64,000 nucleotides of DNA from Rhodopseudomonas sp. (lineage in GTDB: Bacteria > Pseudomonadota > Alphaproteobacteria > Rhizobiales > Xanthobacteraceae), in NCBI GenBank assembly GCA_016124795.1, contig WGNB01000036.1, positions 1-64,000 of the forward strand, read 5' to 3'. Position 1 is the first letter of the stretch. Each line of letters opens with the position of its first letter. Below, piece after piece: positions 44,964 through 53,190 of the stretch. Both the position numbers and the translations under genes were made by a program. Under the pieces are notes generated by a model. The model saw nothing but the letters and a program-made list of their open reading frames with translations, was not told the DNA's origin and made no database searches.

Positions 44964-45842
44964 ATGATTTACGACATCCGCCAGACCACCGACTGCACTT
45001 ACGCCTCGTCGGTCGCCCATGCCCACCATGTCTTGCGGCTGACGCCGATCAATCGGCCCGGCCAGCGCGTGCAGGTGTCGTCGCTACGCATCGAACCGGA
45101 GCCGGTGCATTGGCGCGAGGGCCAGGACTTCTTTGGCAACCGATTGACCTGGATCGCGATCGAGGAAGCCCACGAAGCATTGACCGTCAAAATGTCGGCG
45201 CGGATCGCGGTTGAAAAATTCGCGGTGCCGGCCGTCGCCGACACGCCATCCTGGGAAGCCGTTCAGGAGGAAGTCTTCGCCTCGACGGCAATCGGTCCGA
45301 CCGCGCCCTCGCATTTTCTGTTCCCAAGCCGGATGGTATCGCTCGATCCGGAAATCCGCGACTATGCGCGGCCCAGTTTCCCGCCGGGCCGCTCGCTGTT
45401 CGAAGGGGCGCGCGAACTGATGCGGCGGATCAAGACCGACATGGTCTACGACACCGCGGCAACCACGGTGACCACGACACCGCCGATGTCCTTCGCGCTG
45501 CGGCGCGGCGTCTGCCAGGACTTCGCGCATATCATGATTTCAGGATTGCGCGGCCTTGGCCTGTCGGCGGCCTATGTCAGCGGCTATTTGCGAACCAACC
45601 GGCCGCCGGGCGCGACCCGATTGCAGGGCGCCGACGCCACCCATGCCTGGGTGCTGGTCTGGTGCGGCGCGGCGATCGGCTGGGTCGGCTTCGATCCGAC
45701 CAACGACCTGATCGCTTCCGACGAGCACATCGTTCTGGCGGTCGGCCGCGACTACACCGACGTCGCGCCGATGGATGGCGTCATCGTCGCGCATGGCGGC
45801 CAGCATATCGATGTATCGGTCAACGTCATTCCGGTCGGCTGA
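44964..45842 (+). CDS. Transglutaminase-like cysteine protease family protein
   Basis: A 292-residue protein with an N-terminal beta domain ('YDIRQTTDCTYASSVAHAHHVLRLTP') and a transglutaminase core with intact triad C184 (RGVCQDFAH), H227 (ATHAWV) and D244 (GFDPTND). It begins 13 bases after the ATP-grasp/alpha-E gene and completes the cassette. The family predicts thiol-peptidase or transamidase action on the peptide tag made by the ligase. The proteasome-like Anbu subunit often found with this cassette is not encoded in the following 18 kb. Confidence 0.9.
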   Translation: MIYDIRQTTDCTYASSVAHAHHVLRLTPINRPGQRVQVSSLRIEPEPVHWREGQDFFGNRLTWIAIEEAHEALTVKMSARIAVEKFAVPAVADTPSWEAVQEEVFASTAIGPTAPSHFLFPSRMVSLDPEIRDYARPSFPPGRSLFEGARELMRRIKTDMVYDTAATTVTTTPPMSFALRRGVCQDFAHIMISGLRGLGLSAAYVSGYLRTNRPPGATRLQGADATHAWVLVWCGAAIGWVGFDPTNDLIASDEHIVLAVGRDYTDVAPMDGVIVAHGGQHIDVSVNVIPVG

Positions 45843-46057
45843 TCCAGGCCAAAGTTCCATTTTCAGGCAATGTGTGGATTGAACACAGCCGTGACGTGAT
45901 AAAAGTCAGCAAAACTTATCAGATGCAACTATAGTCGCATCATGAATCGCTTTGCATCGATGGCGCCGGCGAGCATTTCATTTCGGCCGGACAGCTCCAC
46001 TCAAAATTGTACATTTCAAGCGACCGCGGCCTCCGGTTGCGGACAGGCCGTACGCCC

Positions 46058-47011
46058 ATGGTGAGGAAACCTGCCTTGCAGTCAGTGGCGACCGGCGCCG
46101 CCATGGCGGGACTGGTCGTTGCGGGCCTGACCCTCGCCGGTCTCACACCGGCCAAAGCGGTCGAAAACGGACAAAGCCCATATCTGAAGGGCTTTCGCGA
46201 CTTCGGCAGCGGTGTCTTGCCGAAGCCCGGCGTCCTCATCCGCAACGATCTCTATATCTACAGCGGCAAGGACAATTCGACGCTTCCGCAGGGCAAGCTC
46301 GCCGCCGCGCTACACAGCTACGCCGAGATATTAAGCGCCACCGTGATCACGCCTTATCAGATCTGGGGCGGCAACTATGCCTTCGCGATTCGTGGCGCCG
46401 CATCCCATCTCTATGCCGACCGCAGCCTGACGACGGCGAAAGGCACGTCGACGCGCGACGGCAAGATGACGGGATTCAACGACATCGTCATCAATCCGTT
46501 TATCGTCGGCTGGCATAACGGAAACTGGCACTGGAACGTCGTGACCACGGTCTGGTTGCCAACCGGCGATTACGACTCCACGCGTCTGGTCAATACCGGC
46601 AAGAATTACTGGGCCTGGTCGCCGCAATTCGCGGCAACCTACTTCAATCCGAAGTCGGGCTGGGAAGTGTCGGGCGCGTTGAGTTACGTCATCAATTCCG
46701 AGAACACCACCACGCATTATCGTTCGGGCAATATCCTGCACCTCGACATGGCGGTGGGTCGGATGCTGGTCCCCGGCTTCACGCTGGGCATGGCTGGCTA
46801 TGTCGTCGAACAGCTCACCGACGATGGCGGTCGCGGCGACACGATCGGCCCGCGGCGCGCGCAGGTGTTCGGCCTCGGTCCGGCGGCAAGAATTCGATTG
46901 AACTCGGGCGATGTTCCGGTCACGCTGGTCGTCAAGTACGCACGCGAATTCGCGGCGCAAAACACCACCGAGGGCGATTCGGCCAATCTGTCGCTGCGGA
47001 TCAAGTTCTAG
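46058..47011 (+). CDS. Outer-membrane channel-like protein, MetA/SphA (phenol degradation meta-pathway) family
   Basis: About 317 residues with an N-terminal signal peptide (MVRKPALQSVATGAAMAGLVVAGLTLAG, cleavage near AKA-VEN). The rest is rich in alternating aromatic and polar beta strands, such as 'WHWNVVTTVWLPTGDYD', 'YWAWSPQFAATYFNPKSGWEVSGALSYVINS' and a terminal 'SLRIKF' with C-terminal Phe, the usual outer-membrane barrel ending. It resembles the PF13557 family, putative channels for hydrophobic substrates. The start at 46058 begins the signal peptide; an upstream in-frame ATG adds 17 residues. Confidence 0.78.
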   Translation: MVRKPALQSVATGAAMAGLVVAGLTLAGLTPAKAVENGQSPYLKGFRDFGSGVLPKPGVLIRNDLYIYSGKDNSTLPQGKLAAALHSYAEILSATVITPYQIWGGNYAFAIRGAASHLYADRSLTTAKGTSTRDGKMTGFNDIVINPFIVGWHNGNWHWNVVTTVWLPTGDYDSTRLVNTGKNYWAWSPQFAATYFNPKSGWEVSGALSYVINSENTTTHYRSGNILHLDMAVGRMLVPGFTLGMAGYVVEQLTDDGGRGDTIGPRRAQVFGLGPAARIRLNSGDVPVTLVVKYAREFAAQNTTEGDSANLSLRIKF

Positions 47012-47121
47012 CGGCAGCCATCGGCATGAGCTCGCGCCGCCGGTGACATGAACCGGCCTGCCCCGACGCACCCGGCATCTCCCGCGCCTGCAAAACGGTC
47101 CAGGCCAGAAAGCAACGGCTC

Positions 47122-48066
47122 ATGAGCACTCATCATATTTTGCGCGCCGATGTCGGAACCGTCCATCGCGGCACGTTCGACGCATCGATCCCGCCAGTGC
47201 TGACCATCGCCTCCGGCGACACCGTCGACGTTACCACGCTATCGGGCAATGTCGCGGATCTGCCGCCGCCGGGATCGGGATTCACCGTGACGCCGGAACA
47301 CCGCCGCGTGCTGGAGCAAGTACCGGCGGGCCTCGGCGTTCACCTGATGACCGGGCCCATCGCGGTTGCCGGCGCGATGCCGGGCGACGAACTGGCGGTA
47401 GAAATCGTGGCCATACGGCTCGCCCAGGACTGGGGCTGGAACATGATCAAGCCCGGCATGGGCGCCCTTCCGGACGACTTCGACAAGCTCCGGCATATCC
47501 ACATTGCGATTGACGCCGACCGCGGCATCATCACCATGCCCTGGGGTCTCGAACTGAAGGCCGCGCCGTTTTTCGGCGTGATCGGCGTCGCACCTCCGCC
47601 GTCGGACGGGCCGCAGACATCGATCATTCCGCGCGCCTGGGGCGGCAACCTGGACAACAAGAATTTCGGCGCCGGCTCGATCCTGCATCTGCCGGTGTTC
47701 AACCCGGGCACACAATTGTCGGTCGGCGACGGTCATGCCGTCCAGGGCGACGGCGAAGTCTGCGTCACCGCCATCGAGACCGCGCTTGCCGGCACGCTGC
47801 GTATCTCGTTGATCAAGCAGTCCGGCATCGCGACGCCCTGGGCCGAAACTGCGACCCATTTCATGACCATGGGCATGAACGAAGACCTCAACAAGGCGGC
47901 CGAATTCGCGGTGCGCGAAATGATCGCGCTGATCCGTCGCCACAGCCCCTTGTCGGCCGAGGACGCCTATACGCTATGCAGCATCGCCGCCGATGTCAGC
48001 GTGACCCAGTTGGTCAACGTCAGCAAAGGCGTCCACGTCATGCTGGCCAAGGCGCTGCTGAAATGA
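47122..48066 (+). CDS. Acetamidase/formamidase family protein
   Basis: A 314-residue FmdA/AmdA-family amidohydrolase. Characteristic segments are 'GPIAVAGAMPGDELAVEIVAI', 'RAWGGNLDNKNFGAGSILHLPVFNPG' and 'LSVGDGHAVQGDGEVCVTAIET' (family G-D-x-H-x-x-Q-G-D-G-E), followed by a C-terminal helix region. It releases ammonia from short amides such as formamide or acetamide. It converges on the ABC transporter operon behind it and may supply the last step for amides made by the cyclic amidohydrolase there; that link is inference. Confidence 0.88.
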   Translation: MSTHHILRADVGTVHRGTFDASIPPVLTIASGDTVDVTTLSGNVADLPPPGSGFTVTPEHRRVLEQVPAGLGVHLMTGPIAVAGAMPGDELAVEIVAIRLAQDWGWNMIKPGMGALPDDFDKLRHIHIAIDADRGIITMPWGLELKAAPFFGVIGVAPPPSDGPQTSIIPRAWGGNLDNKNFGAGSILHLPVFNPGTQLSVGDGHAVQGDGEVCVTAIETALAGTLRISLIKQSGIATPWAETATHFMTMGMNEDLNKAAEFAVREMIALIRRHSPLSAEDAYTLCSIAADVSVTQLVNVSKGVHVMLAKALLK

Positions 48067-48088
48067 CAGAGCGCCTTGCCGGCGCGGC

Positions 48089-48862
48089 TCAACCCATCGC
48101 GAAATCATCCTTGCGATGGGCCCAGCCGGTAATCTTCGATTCGATCAGCGAGAAAACCGCGTAAAGCGCGACGCCAAGAATGGCGAGGATCAGCAGTCCG
48201 GCAAAAACCAGCGGCACATCGAAGTTAGACGACGCGATCATCATCACGTTGCCAATACCACGGTTCGAGGCGACGGTCTCCGAAATCACGGTTCCGACGA
48301 AAGCCAGCGTCACCGAAACTTTCAGCGAGGCGAAGAAATAAGGCATGGTGCGCGGCAGACCGACATTCCACAGAATGTCGAGCTTGCTGGCGCGCAGAGC
48401 CTTCATCACGTCTTCCAGTTCGGGTTCGGTGGTGGCCAACCCGGTCGCGACATTCACGACGATCGGGAAGATGCTCATGATCATCGCGGTCAGAATCGCC
48501 GGCACGGTGCCGGAGCCAAACCACAGCACGAAGATCGGCACCACCGCGACTTTCGGAATCGACGCAAAGCCGACCAGCAAGGGATAAGCCACGTCATAGG
48601 CGAGCCGCGACGAACCGACCAGAACGCCAAGCAACACGCCGGCGACGATGCCGAAAACGAACCCGACCAGCGTGGTATACAACGTCTGCAAGGTATGCGG
48701 CCATAGCGCCGGCATCCGCTCCACGAGCGTCACGATAATCTGGCTCGGCTTCGGCAGGACGATATCGCTGACGTTGAACAGCCAGCACAACGCCTCCCAC
48801 ATCACGAAGAAGCCGATGATCAGGACGATCGACCAGATCCGGCGGCGCAATTGCTGGTCCAT
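48089..48862 (-). CDS. ABC transporter permease (SsuC/TauC-like)
   Basis: A 257-residue BPD_transp_1 permease with six predicted spans. The EAA-type loop is 'LEDVMKALRASKLDILWNVGLPRTMPYFFASLKVS'. It is the last gene of the minus-strand operon and its ATG overlaps the ATPase stop by one base (TAATG). It works with the ATPase and the NMT1-type binding protein to import a small organic nitrogen or sulfur compound. Confidence 0.9.
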   Translation of the reverse strand: MDQQLRRRIWSIVLIIGFFVMWEALCWLFNVSDIVLPKPSQIIVTLVERMPALWPHTLQTLYTTLVGFVFGIVAGVLLGVLVGSSRLAYDVAYPLLVGFASIPKVAVVPIFVLWFGSGTVPAILTAMIMSIFPIVVNVATGLATTEPELEDVMKALRASKLDILWNVGLPRTMPYFFASLKVSVTLAFVGTVISETVASNRGIGNVMMIASSNFDVPLVFAGLLILAILGVALYAVFSLIESKITGWAHRKDDFAMG

Positions 48863-49704
48863 TACACGGTCTCCTTAACCGGGCGCGCCGAGACGATCAG
48901 TTCGCGCAAACGCTGGGTCATCGAAACGAATTCCGGCAGATAGGACATGTCGATGTTGCGCGGGCGCGGGAACGGCACTTTGGCATCGTCGATAATCTGG
49001 CCCGGGCGCGTCCGCATCACGCAGATCCGGTTGGCGAGATAACCGGCCTCCTTCAAGTCGTGGGTGACGAGAAGGACCGTCGGCTTGAGCTTCATCCAGA
49101 GCTCCTGCATGATCGCCCACAATTCCTCGCGGGTGAACTGGTCGAGCGCACCGAAAGGTTCATCCAGCATCAGCAGTTGCGGCTCGTGAATCAGCGCGCG
49201 ACACAACGAGGCGCGTTGCAGCATGCCTCCCGACAACTGCCACGGATGCTTGTCGCCGAAACTGGCAAGTCCGACTTCCTTCAGAAGCGCATCGGCACGG
49301 TCGCGAAACTCCGTCTTGCGCTTTGTCCGGTAATCCTGTCGAAACGGCGGAACGATCTTCAGCGGCAACATGACGTTATCGCGCACCGTCAGCCACGGCA
49401 GCATGGTCGGATTCTGAAACGCCATGCCGACACGGACCGGCTCGGCACCGACTTCGCGGCCGGCAACGTAGACATAGCCGTCGCTGGCCTTCAGCAGACC
49501 TGTGACAAGCTTGAGGATGGTCGATTTGCCGCAACCGGACGGGCCGACCAGCGCGACAAAATCGCCCTGGTCGATGCGCAGGGTGGTTTCGCCGAGCGCA
49601 ACGATCTGTTTCTCGCCCCGACCGTAGGTCAGCGTGACCTTCTCCAGTTCGACAAACGTCTCGTCAGAGCGCGGCGGCGATTCGGAAAGCGTGGCGGCGG
49701 TCAT
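48862..49704 (-). CDS. ABC transporter ATP-binding protein (SsuB/TauB-like)
   Basis: About 280 residues. The ATPase motifs are Walker A GPSGCGKST, Q-loop 'FQNPTMLPWLTV', signature LSGGMLQRASLCRAL, Walker B LLMLDEPFGALD and the H-loop in TVLLVTHDL. The ATG encoding MTAATL is favoured because AAAGGA lies upstream; a TTG three codons earlier is possible. It sits between the cyclic amidohydrolase gene and the permease gene. Confidence 0.9.
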   Translation of the reverse strand: MTAATLSESPPRSDETFVELEKVTLTYGRGEKQIVALGETTLRIDQGDFVALVGPSGCGKSTILKLVTGLLKASDGYVYVAGREVGAEPVRVGMAFQNPTMLPWLTVRDNVMLPLKIVPPFRQDYRTKRKTEFRDRADALLKEVGLASFGDKHPWQLSGGMLQRASLCRALIHEPQLLMLDEPFGALDQFTREELWAIMQELWMKLKPTVLLVTHDLKEAGYLANRICVMRTRPGQIIDDAKVPFPRPRNIDMSYLPEFVSMTQRLRELIVSARPVKETV

Positions 49705-49718
49705 AAGGTTCAAGTCCT

Positions 49719-51146
49719 TTACGATTGACGGCCCACGATGGCCTGCATCGAATGTTCGGCGTTGCGCACCGTCGGCTCCGGCATCGCTTGGATGGCATGC
49801 ACCGACTGGCCCCAGCCCTTGGTGCCAGCGACCAGTTTTCGATCCTTCATCACGAAGCGACCGCGCACCAAAGTGTGCACCGGCACCCCCTTCACCGGAC
49901 GACCGTCCCAGGGAGAAATTTTCGAACGAGACTGAATTTCGGCATCGCGGATTATGTGGTCGCGCGACAGGTCGACGATGGCGATGTCGGCATCCGAGCC
50001 TGGTTGCAAAGCACCCTTGCGCGGATAGAGTCCCCAGATCCGGGCCGGGTTATAGGCGCTGATACGAACATAATCGCTGATCGATAGCCGGCCAGCATTC
50101 ACCGCGGTCAGCATCAACGGCATTTGGGTCTCAACGCCGGGAAAACCGCAATCGACGGTCCAGATATCCTTGCGCGTCTTCTCTTCCGGCGTATGCGGTG
50201 CATGATCGGTGGCGATGACGTCGATCGCGCCGTCGAGCAAAGCCTGCCAGATCAGCTCCTGGTTAACCGCCTCGCGCACCGGCGGGTTGACCGCGATGAC
50301 GCCCGGGACGCGGTCATAATCGTCGGTCGACAGCATCAGATAATGCGGACAGGTCTCGCCAGTAATGTCGACGCCGCGCGCCTTGGCTTCGCGCAAAGGC
50401 CGCAACTCTTCCGCCGTCGAAATATGCAGGACGTGAATTCGCGCGCCGGTCCATTCCGCCAGCGTCGCGGCGCGGCTGACAGCTTCGACCGCGACCACAT
50501 TGGGCCGCGCGGCCAGATGCGCCCACTGATCTTTTTTACCAGCCGCCATCAGACGCTTCTGACGGCGCTCCATGATGTCATTATTTTCGGCGTGCAGCGA
50601 CACGCGCTTGCCGGTCGCCGCCGCCACCTCGAAACACTCCAGCGTCGCGCCGGTGTCGGGCGACGGGATCTTGCCGAACGTATTGCCCATATAAAGCTTG
50701 AAGCCGATGACGCCGCCTTCGATCAGATCGGGCACATGGGCAATGGTGTCATCGCCGAGCAAACCGTAAAGCCCGAAATCGACATGAGCCTTGGAGGCCG
50801 CGATGGCGTGCTTGGCGGCCAGCACCTCCTTGGTGCCGGTCGGCGGAATCGTATTGGGCATATCGAACACGCAGGTCACACCACCAAACGCGGCCGCCGC
50901 CGTGCCGCTTTCCCAGTCTTCCTTGTGCGGATAACCGGGGTCTCGGAAATGCACATGGTCGTCGATGGCGCCAGGCAAGAGATGCAGGCCGCTGGCGTCG
51001 AAGGTCTCGGTTGCCGACGGCATCGCCGACGCTGCGCCAATCGCCAGCACCTGGCCATCCTTGATCGCAATCGAAGCCTCGATGACGGAATCCGGCGAAA
51101 CGATCTTGCCGTTATGAATGACGAGGTCGGCAATAATGTCGGTCAT
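49719..51146 (-). CDS. Cyclic amidohydrolase (dihydroorotase/allantoinase/dihydropyrimidinase superfamily)
   Basis: A 475-residue binuclear-metal amidohydrolase. All ligands are readable: H64 and H66 in DDHVHFRDP, the carboxylated lysine K150 in GFKLYMG, H185 in SLHAENND, H241 in VLHIS and D314 in ATDHAPH. The 'ETCPHYL' and 'AVNPPVR' loops resemble allantoinase and class I dihydroorotase more than hydantoinase. Gene context (NMT1-type importer, SDR, nearby formamidase) argues against pyrimidine biosynthesis and for catabolism of an imported cyclic amide or ureide. Allantoinase is attractive because allantoin is made elsewhere in the window, but it is unproven. Confidence 0.85.
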   Translation of the reverse strand: MTDIIADLVIHNGKIVSPDSVIEASIAIKDGQVLAIGAASAMPSATETFDASGLHLLPGAIDDHVHFRDPGYPHKEDWESGTAAAAFGGVTCVFDMPNTIPPTGTKEVLAAKHAIAASKAHVDFGLYGLLGDDTIAHVPDLIEGGVIGFKLYMGNTFGKIPSPDTGATLECFEVAAATGKRVSLHAENNDIMERRQKRLMAAGKKDQWAHLAARPNVVAVEAVSRAATLAEWTGARIHVLHISTAEELRPLREAKARGVDITGETCPHYLMLSTDDYDRVPGVIAVNPPVREAVNQELIWQALLDGAIDVIATDHAPHTPEEKTRKDIWTVDCGFPGVETQMPLMLTAVNAGRLSISDYVRISAYNPARIWGLYPRKGALQPGSDADIAIVDLSRDHIIRDAEIQSRSKISPWDGRPVKGVPVHTLVRGRFVMKDRKLVAGTKGWGQSVHAIQAMPEPTVRNAEHSMQAIVGRQS

Positions 51147-51154
51147 AACGGTCC

Positions 51155-51949
51155 TCACAACATCGCCCAGCCGCCGTCGACCGGCAGGTCGGCGCCGGTG
51201 ATCTGGCGGGACACGTCGCTCGCCAGAAACAGGCAGGCATTGGCCACGTCGTCGTCGACGGTCACGCGGCGAAGTGCGTAATCGGCGGCGTGCCGCTCCA
51301 TCGCCTCTTCGAGCGTGATACCGAGCCGCTTGGCCATATCGGCGCAAACCTTCTCGCGGAAGCGCGGACCATCGACCATACCGGGCGCGACGCAATTGAC
51401 GTTGATGTTATACTGGCCGACCTCGAGTGCGAAACTCTTGGTGATACCGCGCAGGCCCCATTTCGAGGCCGAATAAGCCATCCGGCCGGCGCGACCGCGC
51501 ATGCCGAAAGTGCCGCCGACGTTGACGATCTTGCCGTCACGCTGCGCAATCATGGTCGGCAGCACGGCGCGCATGGCATGAAAGCAGCCGTTCATGTTGA
51601 GGGTAACGATATCGTCGAATTCTTGCGGTGTCGTCTCGACGCCGGTCTTGCCGATCGGCCCGGAGCCGCCGGCAACGTTGACCAGAATATCGATGCGATC
51701 ACCATAGGCTTCGCGGGTCTTCCGCGCCGCCACTTCGCATTGCGCCGCGTCGGTCAGATCGCAGGCCACGACAATCGCCTGCGCGCCGGACGCGCGAACT
51801 TCATTGGCGACCGGCTCAATCGCCGCGACATCGCGTCCGATCAATGCAAGCCTGGCGCCTTCCGCGGCGAAGGCCCGCGTAATAGCGGCGCCCATGCCCT
51901 TGGCCGGACCGGTGATAATCGCCACCCGGCCTTCGAGTTTCAAATCCAT
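51155..51949 (-). CDS. Short-chain dehydrogenase/reductase
   Basis: A 264-residue classical SDR. The cofactor motif is TGPAKGMG near residue 12, 'NVAGGSG' stands for the NNAG motif, and YSASK holds the catalytic Tyr and Lys. The C-terminal 'QITGADLPVDGGWAML' is standard. The start is the ATG encoding MDLKLEGR; the long upstream extension overlaps the operon hairpin and is rejected. It lies between the binding-protein and amidohydrolase genes in one operon, so it likely acts on the same catabolite. In the yeast URC pathway a malonic semialdehyde reductase is a partner enzyme, but nothing here shows that specificity. Confidence 0.88.
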   Translation of the reverse strand: MDLKLEGRVAIITGPAKGMGAAITRAFAAEGARLALIGRDVAAIEPVANEVRASGAQAIVVACDLTDAAQCEVAARKTREAYGDRIDILVNVAGGSGPIGKTGVETTPQEFDDIVTLNMNGCFHAMRAVLPTMIAQRDGKIVNVGGTFGMRGRAGRMAYSASKWGLRGITKSFALEVGQYNINVNCVAPGMVDGPRFREKVCADMAKRLGITLEEAMERHAADYALRRVTVDDDVANACLFLASDVSRQITGADLPVDGGWAML

Positions 51950-51981
51950 TGTCGCACCCGCTGAACATCGCTTGAGAAGAA

Positions 51982-52011
51982 GCCGTTCCCCCAAAGAAGC
52001 GGGGGAACGGC
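51982..52011 (-). terminator. Strong hairpin behind the binding-protein gene
   Basis: GCCGTTCCCCC and GGGGGAACGGC form a perfect 11-base stem with an 8-base loop, followed on the minus strand by TTCTTCTC. It lies just after the binding-protein stop and before the SDR gene. It could be an attenuating terminator or a 3' stabiliser giving excess binding protein over the downstream genes. Confidence 0.7.
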
Positions 52012-52031
52012 CGAGTTTGGCAGGCGGGTCG

Positions 52032-53072
52032 TTAGAACAGCTTCTTGGGCAGATCGGCGACCGGCGGCATGAACTTGTCGGTGTAAATTTCATCGACGGC
52101 CGGCGTGCGCGGCAACTTGTTAGCCTTGACCAGGATGTCGATCGACTTCTTCAGGCGCGCCTTGTCGACATTACCGAGGCCGATCTTGGCGATTTCCGGC
52201 GAGTTCATCTCGTCATGCAACGTCGCCTCGAAACGTTCCTTCTCGACGGAAGCCTTGATCAGCGGCTCGCGTTTGACGACAGCCGCAATCGCGGCGTCCG
52301 GGTCCTTCAGCGCGTCCTTCAGGCCATGATTGATCGCGGCGATCAGGCCCTTGACGACTTCCGGATGCTCTTCAGTCAGCTTTTTGGAGACAATGATGGC
52401 GTTGGAATAGAGGTCCATGCCGTAATCGCCGTACTTGATATAACGGATGTCCTTGTCCGACACGCCCATCAGCTTCGCCGAGAACCGGATGGTGTTGACG
52501 TAGCCGAACACGCCGTCGACCTGCTTGTTCATCAGCATCTGCTCGCGCAGGTTCGGCTGCATGTTGGTGACTTCGATCTTGCTGCAATCGATCTTGGCGA
52601 TATCGCAGAAGGCCGGGAACAGCTTGAGCGCGCCGTCGCCGGCGGCGCCACCGAGCTTCTTGCCAACCAGATCCTTCGGCGTCTTGATCGCGCTGTCGGC
52701 GCGCACCGCGATGGTAAAGGGCGGTTGATTGTACATGACGTAGACCGCGATCGGCGCCTCCTTCGGCTTCGTCGCGGCGAACTGGATCAGCGCATTAATG
52801 TCGCCAAATCCGACGCCATAGGTGCCGCTTGCAACCAGCGGGATGGGCGCACCGGAGCCATTGCCCTGATCCATGGTGATGTCGATGCCAGCGGCTTTGA
52901 AATAGCCGCGGTCCTGCGCGAGGAAGAACCAGCCCTGCGGACCCTGGTATTTCCAGTTCAGCACCATTTTAAGCTTCGTTTCGGCGGCGGCGGGCGCCGC
53001 CGTCATCATCGGAACGGCGATACCAATCGCGGCGGTGGCCGCGATCAGGAAGTTACGGGCGGAAAAAGTCAT
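52032..53072 (-). CDS. NMT1/THI5-like ABC transporter substrate-binding protein
   Basis: A 346-residue periplasmic receptor with a signal peptide (MTFSARNFLIAATAAIGIAVPMMTAA, cleavage near AAA-ETK). The mature start 'LKMVLNWKYQGPQGWFFLAQDRGYFKAAGIDI' is the NMT1 fold signature, shared by receptors for pyrimidines (HMP, riboflavin precursors), taurine and nitriles. A GGAGA site precedes the ATG. It is the first gene of the minus-strand operon and diverges from the LysR gene. A pyrimidine or ureide ligand would suit the surroundings. Confidence 0.9.
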   Translation of the reverse strand: MTFSARNFLIAATAAIGIAVPMMTAAPAAAETKLKMVLNWKYQGPQGWFFLAQDRGYFKAAGIDITMDQGNGSGAPIPLVASGTYGVGFGDINALIQFAATKPKEAPIAVYVMYNQPPFTIAVRADSAIKTPKDLVGKKLGGAAGDGALKLFPAFCDIAKIDCSKIEVTNMQPNLREQMLMNKQVDGVFGYVNTIRFSAKLMGVSDKDIRYIKYGDYGMDLYSNAIIVSKKLTEEHPEVVKGLIAAINHGLKDALKDPDAAIAAVVKREPLIKASVEKERFEATLHDEMNSPEIAKIGLGNVDKARLKKSIDILVKANKLPRTPAVDEIYTDKFMPPVADLPKKLF

Positions 53073-53137
53073 TGAGGGATCTCCTGTCCAGAATTCCGCC
53101 AAACCCTAACCCGCTGCGGCGTTGCTTTCTGCTGCTG

Positions 53138-53164
53138 TTTTTCGGCTAGACTGGTGCCGAAAAA
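53138..53164. promoter_or_regulatory. Inverted repeat in the divergent LysR / ABC-operon promoter
   Basis: TTTTTCGGC and GCCGAAAAA are perfect 9-base arms around a 9-base spacer, within the 118-base divergent region. The site lies 26 bases before the LysR start and about 65 bases before the binding-protein start. Position and symmetry suit a LysR operator serving both directions. Confidence 0.6.
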
Positions 53165-53190
53165 GCATCACCCCCGGACGAGGCCCGCCG

